Assembly (NCBI GenBank): GCA_021780495.1
Contig: JAJXYO010000045.1
Span: 1 to 64,000 of the forward strand
DNA from: Deltaproteobacteria bacterium
Lineage (GTDB): Bacteria; Desulfobacterota; Desulfuromonadia; Geobacterales; Pseudopelobacteraceae
DNA length: 64,000 bases
Direction of reading: 5' to 3'
Position numbers and translations under genes: made by a program. The notes beneath the pieces are model-generated. The model was given only the letters and a program-made list of their open reading frames with translations, searched no databases and was not told the origin of the DNA. Below, piece after piece: positions 36,578 through 44,297 of this stretch; positions within the stretch are counted from its first letter, which is position 1, and every line of letters begins with the position of its first letter.

Positions 36578-37153
36578 ATGATATGTCCCTACTGTAAAGA
36601 AACCATTCTTGACGGAGCGATTAAATGTCGTTATTGCGGTTCTATGCTTAACAACACCAACCCTGTCTTTGGTATGAGCACCGGTAGCATCACCGCGGAC
36701 GAAATCCGGGAATTTGTGGGAACCAATTCTGAGTACTACATTCAGCAGTTCTCAAAGTTCACCCGGTCAGGTACAGAAAAATTCTGCCCCACGTGGAACT
36801 GGTCGTGTTTTGGCCTCACCTTCCTCTGGATGCTCTACAGGAAGATGTATCTTCAGTCATTGATAACCTTTGTTGTCTTCTGCATTCCCGGAATAAACTT
36901 ACTGATGCACATCGTGGTTGGAATTGCAGGCAACTATCTTTATTACAGTCAAGCGAGAGAAAAAATCCTTGAGATACGTGCAGTACCATCTCCACTGGAC
37001 AAAAATCCTGTTTTTCAAGAGGCGGGTGGTGTAAACAAGTGGATGATCACGGTTGGGATTATCATAGCTATAATCATGACAATACTCTTCGCGGTCTTCT
37101 TCTCCACAATGATAGCTTTCATGGGCCAGCATGTTACAAGAATAACAATTTGA
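36578..37153 (+). CDS. Zinc-ribbon, DUF2628-like membrane protein
   Basis: 191 aa from ATG 36578, preceded by AAGGAGG. An N-terminal zinc ribbon (CPYCKETILDGAIKCRYCG, two CXXC knuckles) leads to a region like DUF2628 (NWSCFGLTFLWMLYRKMYLQSLITFVVF) and about three membrane spans, the last at the C-terminus. Function unknown. It precedes the DUF1003 gene by about 75 bp on the same strand. Frames upstream to 36455 lack a ribosome binding site. Confidence 0.75.
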   Translation: MICPYCKETILDGAIKCRYCGSMLNNTNPVFGMSTGSITADEIREFVGTNSEYYIQQFSKFTRSGTEKFCPTWNWSCFGLTFLWMLYRKMYLQSLITFVVFCIPGINLLMHIVVGIAGNYLYYSQAREKILEIRAVPSPLDKNPVFQEAGGVNKWMITVGIIIAIIMTILFAVFFSTMIAFMGQHVTRITI

Positions 37154-37228
37154 TCAGTAATGTTGCTCAGTCTGGAGCTTTCGGTCATATCGAAATTACT
37201 ACTGAAGAGCGAGCTCACGAGGAGAATT

Positions 37229-37774
37229 ATGGAAATAGACTTGAAACCATCACACCCTGTTCCAGCTGCCAAAGTGCCGGATAATTACTTTCGTTTTCAT
37301 ATTCCCCATCTACATCACTTTACTCCCTTTGGAACTGATTGGTTTGCACTGAAGGCAGAGGCCTTTGCCCGTTTTTTCGGGACACCCGTTTTTCTGATTT
37401 CACAGACAGTAATAGTTGCCTGCTGGATTATGGTAAACGTCCTCGGCCTTACCACGTTTGACATCTATCCGTTTATACTGCTCAATCTAGCATTCAGTCT
37501 CCAAGCCGCATATGCTGCCCCACTGATCTTGCTTGCACAAACACGACAGGCAGACCGTGATAAAGCACACGCAGAAGCGGATGCCCAGCATCGTGAGGCC
37601 CTTGCCATGGCTATGGAACAACGTCAAGCGCTGGCTTCACAACAAGCGGTTCAAATGATGGACCTGCTTCAGCAGAACACGCAACTGACTGAACTAGTCA
37701 AAGAACTGAGCCAGCGCATTGAGATGCTTACCATTGAGATGCACAGCAAGGTTTTCCAAGCTGCTACAAAGTAA
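37229..37774 (+). CDS. DUF1003 membrane protein
   Basis: 181 aa from ATG 37229 (AGGAG 5 nt upstream). The DUF1003 core is clear: FFGTPVFLISQTVIVACWIMVN, then FDIYPFILLNLAFSLQAAYAAPLILLAQTRQADRDK. Two membrane helices are followed by a long cytoplasmic coiled coil (about 105-175) rich in Gln, Glu and Leu. Function unknown. Confidence 0.88.
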   Translation: MEIDLKPSHPVPAAKVPDNYFRFHIPHLHHFTPFGTDWFALKAEAFARFFGTPVFLISQTVIVACWIMVNVLGLTTFDIYPFILLNLAFSLQAAYAAPLILLAQTRQADRDKAHAEADAQHREALAMAMEQRQALASQQAVQMMDLLQQNTQLTELVKELSQRIEMLTIEMHSKVFQAATK

Positions 37775-37931
37775 TAGGTTCATAAATTGGAGGCCTAACC
37801 AGCATAAGCTCGTTTTGTGATAATTGTTTTTGTGCCGGCAGCATCAGGTTGGAAATCATACCGGGAATCCGTGGGAGGATTTAATCATGGTGGTGTCAGT
37901 ATAATTGGCATATGATGTTTCACCAGCCAGA

Positions 37932-37960
37932 TTGACCTTGGTGTGGGAGATTGATATAAA
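37932..37960 (+). promoter_or_regulatory. Promoter of the Spy/CpxP-like gene
   Basis: TTGACC (37932-37937), a 17-bp spacer and TATAAA (37955-37960), about 105 bp upstream of the ATG. This is the main feature seen in the 37775-38070 gap. Confidence 0.65.
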
Positions 37961-38070
37961 TAGTGCAACGTGTGGTGCTCAAAAACTGTCCCAGTAGATG
38001 GATGAAAATAGTATGTTTGAGCAGGCAACTATCTGATTCAGACGTAAAATAAATCATAAGGAGATGTACT

Positions 38071-38571
38071 ATGAAAAGAATATTCTTCGCATTGTTGTTA
38101 ACCGCCATCTTTGCTGCACCAGCATTTTCACAGATGAGAGATAAGCCGATGAACCCCTGCAAGGATTGTAATCTTAAGTCCCCCGAGATGGCACCTATGG
38201 ATATGATGGGTGACATGATGGGCATGTGCATCAAAAATGCAGATAAGATAGGGCTGACTGATGCGCAAAAGAAAAAGATAACCCCTCTTCATCTCGAAAT
38301 GCAAAAAAAGCGAATACGCTTTCAAGCAGACTTGAAGATAGCCCAGTTGGAAATGAAAGAGATTATGGAACCCAAAGACTTCGATCTCGATAAGGCCATT
38401 GCGGCGATAAATAAAACAGAAAAGATTAAAACTGCATATCATCTCGAAATGTTAAAGACCATGAAAGCGGTCAGGTCGGTTTTTACTGATGAGCAGTACA
38501 AAAAATTAAGGGCTTTAATGCCAATGCGCATGGGGGCAGGAATGCCCGCTAGAATGAAACACAAACCCTGA
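38071..38571 (+). CDS. Spy/CpxP-like periplasmic protein
   Basis: 166 aa with a clear signal peptide (MKRIFFALLLTAIFAAPAFS). The mature part is helical and Met-rich (MAPMDMMGDMMGMC) with an LTXXQ-like motif (IGLTDAQKKKITPLHLEMQKK) and a second related stretch (VFTDEQYKKLRALM). This pattern fits the Spy/CpxP/heavy-metal-sensor family of periplasmic chaperone-like proteins. Two Cys near the N-terminus (CKDC) and the Met cluster could bind copper; that is a guess. Confidence 0.75.
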   Translation: MKRIFFALLLTAIFAAPAFSQMRDKPMNPCKDCNLKSPEMAPMDMMGDMMGMCIKNADKIGLTDAQKKKITPLHLEMQKKRIRFQADLKIAQLEMKEIMEPKDFDLDKAIAAINKTEKIKTAYHLEMLKTMKAVRSVFTDEQYKKLRALMPMRMGAGMPARMKHKP

Positions 38572-38630
38572 GTAAACAGCAGTACCTGAAGTGCTGAGCC
38601 GGGCATAGTCTGAATTGGCCGATATGGAGC

Positions 38631-38664
38631 GCAAAGCCCGCCACGTTCAAGTGGCGGGCTTTGC
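38631..38664. terminator. Terminator after the Spy-like gene
   Basis: A perfect 14-bp stem (38631-38644 with 38651-38664) around GTTCAA; the arms include AAAG/CTTT at the base. Confidence 0.75.
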
Positions 38665-38730
38665 ATTGTCAATTATATTACATCGTCGCGGACAGCCGTT
38701 AAGACTACTTGCACATCATCAATTTCCTCA

Positions 38731-38760
38731 CCAGGACTGATCAGAAATGATCAGTCCTGG
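38731..38760. terminator. Perfect hairpin over the end of the channel gene
   Basis: CCAGGACTGATCA (38731-38743) and its complement (38748-38760) flank a GAAA tetraloop. The channel's stop codon (38741-38743) lies in the stem. There is no T run, so the termination role is uncertain. Confidence 0.5.
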
Positions 38761-39877
38761 TGTTCTTCGCCGCATTTTTACCCTTGACGGGCCTCTCCCA
38801 GAAGCTTCCCTTCCAGTTGTCCACCCAGTTTACCTCGGCGATCCAGGGTGGCAGGCTAACCTGAAAGTGGCGGGACAGCGCATAGACGTATGGTTCGTAC
38901 AGGTGGCGTAATTCATTCAGTTTAAGGACGAAAGCATCTTCGTCCCGAACTTTCTGCCCGTTACCGGTCAGGAGGAGGCGCAGTTCCGTTAACTTTTCCG
39001 GCGGGAGGCGGTCAGGGTTCGGCTTCCGCGGACTGGTTCTGAAGACCAGCGAAAGATCGACAACCGCATGGCGGGCCATGGCAAAGGTAAGTTCCGCCTG
39101 GCGTTCACAGGCACCCTCCAGTCCGGACATAATCAACGCGCTGGTGTCGAGGATCGCGGTCAGGGCAGCGAGCCACGACTGGTTGTCATGCTGGGAACGG
39201 AAATAGGCCAGAACCGGATAGGAAAGGTGCCCTTCGAGAAATTCTGCCGACCAGCGCTCCCATTCATGCAGGAGTTGACGAAGGTCCTCTTTCCCGCGGT
39301 CGTGACCATGCCGGCGAAGCATTTCCGAGGCGGTGGGAGGTGAGCCGGCACGGGCGTCGAGGAGCGAGATACTCACTTCGCGCCGGGCAAAGGATTGGTT
39401 AAGGGCGGGCAGGTAGCCGATTACCAGAGCAAGAAAAGCAAATCCCATCCCCGATTCAACGACCACCAGCAGACGTGCCAACGATGTATGAGGAAGCACG
39501 TCTCCCATTCCAAGGGTGAAAAACGTTGTCCCACTCAGGTAGAAGTCGGTGAGGAAGTTTGCTTCACCGTTCGTGGTCAGCACGGCCGAACCAAGCGCCC
39601 AGTGAATAAGGGCAAAACCGCTGATCAAGCCGAACGCCCAGACGCTCAGAAGTAACAGCAGCGACAACGGACCGAAATAGCTCAGCCAGCTTTCCCGCCG
39701 CCGAGCGGGGATCAGCAGCTTGACAATCCTCAACCACGGGCCCCAGCTGCTCCTGTAGAAAAACCGGGTGAGTCGGAAACGTCTCGTCACCCGGCGCGGC
39801 AGGATGATGGTCTCAAATCCCTCCCACAGGACCAGCACAACCAGTGCAATGCCGGATATTAAAGCTACCAGTGCCAT
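38741..39877 (-). CDS. Ion channel family protein (two-TM potassium channel pore)
   Basis: 378 aa. An N-terminal membrane span, then two spans flanking a pore loop with the filter-like TFFTLGMGD; classic potassium channels have TVGYGD. The C-terminal 200 residues are cytoplasmic and helical with no recognisable RCK or nucleotide-binding domain. The Tyr-to-Met change in the filter makes ion selectivity uncertain. It stands alone between convergent and same-strand neighbours. Confidence 0.75.
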   Translation of the reverse strand: MALVALISGIALVVLVLWEGFETIILPRRVTRRFRLTRFFYRSSWGPWLRIVKLLIPARRRESWLSYFGPLSLLLLLSVWAFGLISGFALIHWALGSAVLTTNGEANFLTDFYLSGTTFFTLGMGDVLPHTSLARLLVVVESGMGFAFLALVIGYLPALNQSFARREVSISLLDARAGSPPTASEMLRRHGHDRGKEDLRQLLHEWERWSAEFLEGHLSYPVLAYFRSQHDNQSWLAALTAILDTSALIMSGLEGACERQAELTFAMARHAVVDLSLVFRTSPRKPNPDRLPPEKLTELRLLLTGNGQKVRDEDAFVLKLNELRHLYEPYVYALSRHFQVSLPPWIAEVNWVDNWKGSFWERPVKGKNAAKNTRTDHF

Positions 39878-39911
39878 GAGGGCTACCTACTTTCAGGTTT
39901 CAACCGCACTA

Positions 39912-41738
39912 TCAAAAGGCAAAACATGTACAGCCGGTTCCCCAGCGGCCGCTTTCGCCGAATACGGTACCGGTATGCTGATGGAGCGGACTGTCGCACG
40001 AAAGTGCCGCTGTAATCGCACCAGATCCAGGTTCGCTCTGTGTCTTTACGAACGCTCCGCCATAGGCCCCGGCCGGTGACCAGTCGGGAGAGGCCGGCGG
40101 TAGCGGCGGAGCCAGACCGCTGAAATCGCCGGCAGCATGCACGATGCGTCCGCCCATGATCGTCAGCTGCGATTCTATCCCTTTAATCTCATCTTCAGCT
40201 ACGGAAAAGTAATCGGCCGACAGCACCGCCAGGTCTGCCAACTGTCCCACGGCAATACTGCCTTTCTTGCCCTCATCTCCCGAAAACCATGAGCTTCCTT
40301 CCGTGTAAAGCCTCAGGGCCGTGCTCCGGTCAAGACGGTTGTTTTCGTCATACAATGGCAGTCCCCCAACGGTTTTACCTGTCACCAGCCAGTAGAGCGA
40401 TACCCACGGGTTATAGCTGGACACCCTGGTAGCGTCCGTTCCAGCGCCTACAGGAATTCCCATGTTCAGCATTTTCGAGATGGGCGGGGTCAGCTTGGCG
40501 GCTTCCGGTCCATAGCGATCCACAAAGTACTCACCCTGAAAGGCCATGCGGTCCTGAATGGCGATTCCTCCTTTGAGCTGTCGCACCCGCTCCAGGTTCC
40601 GATCCGAGATGGTTTCAGCGTGGTCGAAAAACCAGCGCAGTCCGTGAAAGGGAATTTCGCGGTTGACCTCTTCGAATACGTCCAGAAAACGCGAGATGGA
40701 TTCATCGTAGGTGGCGTGCAGCCGAAACGGCCAGCGATTTTCGACCAGCAGGCTGACGACCTTTTTCAGTTCGGCCTCCAGAACCGGTTGAAGGCCGGGA
40801 CGGGGTTCCAGGAAGTCCTCGAAGTCAGCGGCTGAAAAGACCAGCATCTCGCCGGCCCCGTTCATCTTGAAGACATCACTTCCTTTCCCCGGTTCGGTCA
40901 TGCCGATCCAGCGGGCAAAATCGTCGTATTCCTCCTTGGGGCGCTGGGTGAACAGGTTGTAGGCGATTCGCACGGTCAGCTCACCCTGTGCGGCCAGTTT
41001 CTCGACCACCCGGTAATCTTCGGGGTAGTTCTGGAATCCGCCACCGGCGTCGATACAGCTGGTGATTCCGAGCCGGTTCAGCTCGCGCATAAAGTGGCGA
41101 CTGGAATTGACCTGATCCTCAAATCCAAGCTTCGGCCCCATGGCCAGGCTGGCATACAGGATCAGGGCATTCGGCTTCGCGATCAGAAGCCCGGTTGGAT
41201 TGCCGGACTTGTCGCGCTGGATCTCACCACCCGGTGGATTGGGCGTTTCTTTCGCGTAGCCCAGTGCCCGCAACCCCGCCCGGTTGACAAATGCCCGGTC
41301 ATAGAGATGCAGGACAAACACCGGGGTGTCGGGAGAAACGGCATTGATCTCGTCCAGGGTCGGCATGCGCCGCTCGGCAAACTGGAATTCCGTCCAGCCT
41401 CCGATCACCCGTACCCACTGGGGTGGTGGCGTGCGCCGGGCCTGCTCTTTGAGCAGGTGAAGCGCAAGGGCCAGCGATGGTACCCCGTCCCAGCGTAATT
41501 CCATGTTGAAGTTGAGTCCAGCGCGGATGACATGGATGTGGGAATCGTTGAGCCCCGGAATAACTCGTCTCCCGTTAAGGTCAACCAGCTTTGTATTTTC
41601 TTGGGCGCTGCCGGTAAGTTCTTCTCCGCCAATGGCGGTGATGCGTCCCTCGGCCATGGCAATGGCCGTAATCTGCGGACGGGTATCATTACGTTGAGTA
41701 AATGCTCCATTATAAAGGATCAGCTCAGGCGTATTCAT
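39912..41738 (-). CDS. Amidohydrolase family 3 protein (YtcJ-like)
   Basis: 608 aa metal-dependent hydrolase of the amidohydrolase superfamily. Metal ligands are visible: the HIH in PGLNDSHIHVIRAG, His in WPFRLHATYDESI and FFDHAETI, and Asp in VGAGTDATRV. It resembles the N-substituted formamide deformylase (YtcJ) group, with unknown substrate. No signal peptide. The C-terminal 60 residues are Gly/Ser/Pro-rich and end in Cys (GTGCTCFAF). The isochorismatase-like gene lies 94 bp upstream on the same strand. Confidence 0.85.
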   Translation of the reverse strand: MNTPELILYNGAFTQRNDTRPQITAIAMAEGRITAIGGEELTGSAQENTKLVDLNGRRVIPGLNDSHIHVIRAGLNFNMELRWDGVPSLALALHLLKEQARRTPPPQWVRVIGGWTEFQFAERRMPTLDEINAVSPDTPVFVLHLYDRAFVNRAGLRALGYAKETPNPPGGEIQRDKSGNPTGLLIAKPNALILYASLAMGPKLGFEDQVNSSRHFMRELNRLGITSCIDAGGGFQNYPEDYRVVEKLAAQGELTVRIAYNLFTQRPKEEYDDFARWIGMTEPGKGSDVFKMNGAGEMLVFSAADFEDFLEPRPGLQPVLEAELKKVVSLLVENRWPFRLHATYDESISRFLDVFEEVNREIPFHGLRWFFDHAETISDRNLERVRQLKGGIAIQDRMAFQGEYFVDRYGPEAAKLTPPISKMLNMGIPVGAGTDATRVSSYNPWVSLYWLVTGKTVGGLPLYDENNRLDRSTALRLYTEGSSWFSGDEGKKGSIAVGQLADLAVLSADYFSVAEDEIKGIESQLTIMGGRIVHAAGDFSGLAPPLPPASPDWSPAGAYGGAFVKTQSEPGSGAITAALSCDSPLHQHTGTVFGESGRWGTGCTCFAF

Positions 41739-41831
41739 AACTCTACCCCCTTACAGGCGATTATTCAGCCAGGGTCTGAGAACATTCATCGAAGTCGCTA
41801 CGACCAGCCATGTTCGCGGTGCCTCCACGGC

Positions 41832-42485
41832 TTAATGACCGACTGCTGCAACTCTACTCGCCGGTGCTCCATGAACCATGGTGTAGGCGTACTCCACTCC
41901 CTGGCCATACGCACCGCAGTGTTCCTTCACTGCATCCAGGACTTCGTTGTAGGTTTCTTTTCGAGCCCAATCCCGTTGGTACTCAAGCAGGACCTGAAGT
42001 GCGGTCATCGGCACCGCGCCGGCTTGTTCGATGCGGCGCATGGCAGCATTGTGGGCGGCTAAACTTGTTCCTCCCGAGGCATCCTCGACGGCATAGACCT
42101 CGAAACCTGCTTTCATCGCCTCCAAAGCCGGGAATGCCAGGCAGACCTCTGTCCAGAGCGCAGCCATGATCAATTTATTTTTGCCCGTAGCCTTTACGGC
42201 CGCGACAAATTGCCCACTTTCCCATGAGTTCATCGAGCTGCGCTCGATGGGCTCCTGGCCGGGAAAGATGTCGAGGAGCTGAGGCCACATATTGCCAGAG
42301 AAACTCTTAGTCTCAACGGTGGTCAGTATGGTCGGCACATTGAATATTTTGGCAGCTTTGGCGAGCAGGAGGACATTGTTGAAGAGTGTCTGGCGGTCGA
42401 TATTGGCAACCCCGAAGGTCATTTGCGGCTGAAAATCGATAAAAATGACGGCGCTGTTCGCCGGATTGAGCAATTCTGTTTTCAT
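41832..42485 (-). CDS. Isochorismatase-like (YcaC-type) hydrolase
   Basis: 217 aa cysteine hydrolase. The triad can be traced: Asp in AVIFIDFQPQM, a downstream Lys, and Cys in ALWTEVCLAFPALEAMKAG. The non-prolyl cis-peptide region before the Cys fits. It is closest in pattern to YcaC, an octameric hydrolase of uncertain substrate. A good ribosome binding site (AAAGGAGAGG) precedes the ATG. The divergent LysR gene 117 bp away is a plausible regulator. Confidence 0.85.
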   Translation of the reverse strand: MKTELLNPANSAVIFIDFQPQMTFGVANIDRQTLFNNVLLLAKAAKIFNVPTILTTVETKSFSGNMWPQLLDIFPGQEPIERSSMNSWESGQFVAAVKATGKNKLIMAALWTEVCLAFPALEAMKAGFEVYAVEDASGGTSLAAHNAAMRRIEQAGAVPMTALQVLLEYQRDWARKETYNEVLDAVKEHCGAYGQGVEYAYTMVHGAPASRVAAVGH

Positions 42486-42602
42486 CGTGCCTCTCCTTTA
42501 GGATTAATTTGGTCTTTTAGTTAACATTAAGCCAATTCGATATAAATTTAACATAGTATTTTTCTTTACCAGGTATGCGTTTTTGTTATACCATCGGCTG
42601 CC

Positions 42603-43481
42603 ATGGAACTGAGGCATCTCAAATATTTTGTTGCAGCAGCAGAAGAGCAAAACATCAGCCGTGCAGCGCTACGGTTGCACATCTCTCAGCCGGCGGTCAG
42701 TCGATTGGTTCGGGAATTGGAATGTGAACTGGGCGTCCGTCTGTTTAAACGTGAACGTTTCGGTCTGAGCCTGACAGCTGAAGGAGAGCTGTTTCTCTTG
42801 CATACGCGGAAAATACTGGCTGACTGTGAGGAAGCGGTAAACGCGCTGAAAAAAACGCACGATCTGCCGCAAACACTGGATGTTGGTTTTATAACTTCGG
42901 CTCTGGGGTCGTTCCTTGGTGCTGCGCTCAAGAAGCTTTGCGTACATTACCCTCATCTTGACGTAAGGTTACACGAGATGCCGCCGGGAGACCAGATCGC
43001 CGCTCTTCGCACCGGGCAGATAGATCTGGCTTTTGCCGGGAATCCTATGCAGGAACTGGAAAATGGTTTTGCAATGCAGGCGGTAAAGGATATCAAATTG
43101 CAAGCTGCATTGCCGATAAGCCACCGGCTATCTGCAAGGGCCAGAATTGGACTGAAAGAGCTTAAAGATGATATATTTATCGGGTTGGAAACGGGGAAAT
43201 TTCCTGGGCGTAACCAGACGATAATACGTGCCTGCGAACCGGCTGGCTTCAAGCCCTTATTGCGGCATCATGCGGACAGCCTGGTCGAGGTGCTGGGGAT
43301 GGTAGGCGCAGGCATGGGGGTGTGTCTCATGCCAAGTGATGTGGCTAATTTGCCGCACCCCAATGTTGTTTTTATCCCGTTAAGCGACAAAGGTATCGCG
43401 CCGATCCGTCTCATGGCTTCATGGCTTCCGGACAACAAAAATGCCGCTATACGTTATCTCCTGGCATGTTTAGATGTGTGA
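42603..43481 (+). CDS. LysR-family transcriptional regulator
   Basis: 292 aa. The winged helix-turn-helix is at the N-terminus (MELRHLKYFVAAAEEQNISRAALRLHISQPAVSRLVRELE), followed by a periplasmic-binding-like effector domain (LDVGFITSALGSFLGAALKKL and so on). The 117-bp divergent gap to the isochorismatase-like gene is AT-rich and is where a T-N11-A operator would be expected; I could not settle on one site. It probably controls the hydrolase and perhaps the amidohydrolase. Confidence 0.92.
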   Translation: MELRHLKYFVAAAEEQNISRAALRLHISQPAVSRLVRELECELGVRLFKRERFGLSLTAEGELFLLHTRKILADCEEAVNALKKTHDLPQTLDVGFITSALGSFLGAALKKLCVHYPHLDVRLHEMPPGDQIAALRTGQIDLAFAGNPMQELENGFAMQAVKDIKLQAALPISHRLSARARIGLKELKDDIFIGLETGKFPGRNQTIIRACEPAGFKPLLRHHADSLVEVLGMVGAGMGVCLMPSDVANLPHPNVVFIPLSDKGIAPIRLMASWLPDNKNAAIRYLLACLDV

Positions 43482-43579
43482 TTATTCTGTTTGCTCAGCT
43501 TCCTTGTGGTATGGAGAGCCACGGAAGGAAAGCATCGTCACAACAGCTCAGGCCGTTGCCCGAATTCCATCTGAATAAA

Positions 43580-43954
43580 TCACCATGTCTGGGTAGCGGA
43601 GTCAATGGTGACAGCCAAGGTTGCCCGTAGCCATTCGAATTTTGATTTTAAAAGGTCGAAATCAGGTCCGGAGGTTACAAAGGCTGCTGTTCCCTTGATC
43701 AGAAAACCGGCACCAGGGCCATGGTTGCCAGTCACCTTGCTACTGCCCAGGGTAATCAAAACATTGTTGTTGGAGGCGATGTTGGCCTCGGTGTGATGCA
43801 TATAACCAGCTGGGATCAATAAGCGACTATCTGCGGATATAGTTATGTACCTGTTCCAGGTGTTAACCATGTGTGGGCCATCTATTCCTAATGTTGCAAT
43901 GGCAACCACGCCATCTTGTTTCAAAACCTCCAGCAATTTTTCCGTAATCATCAT
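43580..43954 (-). CDS. Pyridoxamine 5'-phosphate oxidase-like FMN-binding protein
   Basis: 124 aa split-barrel protein. DGVVAIATLGIDGPHMVNTWNRYI, then LLIPAGYMHHTEANIASNNNVLITLGS and GAGFLIKGTAAFV match the small flavin reductase/PNPOx-like group. Substrate unknown. AGGAG lies 6 nt before the ATG. It stands alone. Confidence 0.8.
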   Translation of the reverse strand: MMITEKLLEVLKQDGVVAIATLGIDGPHMVNTWNRYITISADSRLLIPAGYMHHTEANIASNNNVLITLGSSKVTGNHGPGAGFLIKGTAAFVTSGPDFDLLKSKFEWLRATLAVTIDSATQTW

Positions 43955-44035
43955 ACAAATCTCCTGATTTTCTGTTTTATCCAGATTGACAATTGGTTAC
44001 GTGTCACCATGCCCTTTACAAGGGCTCAGCGGTCG

Positions 44036-44072
44036 ATAAAAAAAGGGTTCCCGACAGTTGCCGGGAACCCTT
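44036..44072 (-). terminator. Terminator of the tRNA-Leu gene
   Basis: AAGGGTTCCCG (44043-44053) pairs with CGGGAACCCTT (44062-44072); on the minus strand it leads into a T run. Confidence 0.85.
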
Positions 44073-44080
44073 GATTTTTG

Positions 44081-44167
44081 TGGTGCCGAAGACTGGACTC
44101 GAACCAGCACACCCTTGCGAGCACAAGAACCTGAATCTTGCGTGTCTACCAATTCCACCACTTCGGC
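44081..44167 (-). tRNA. tRNA-Leu (anticodon CAG)
   Basis: 87 nt on the minus strand with CCA encoded. Acceptor arm GCCGAAG pairs with CTTCGGC. The anticodon stem CAAGA/TCTTG holds the loop TTCAGGT, giving anticodon CAG. A long variable arm (about 15 nt) and a T loop TTCGAGT are present, as expected for a class II tRNA. A strong terminator follows. Confidence 0.95.
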
Positions 44168-44297
44168 AGTGAAAAAAATATATATCACTACAGGAAAACG
44201 GATGCAAGAAAAAAATAGGTATTTCCCTTGCCATTATAACGTCCGATTTGATACAGTTTCAAACTACCCAAATTCTTAGAGGATTACCTGTCCAGAT

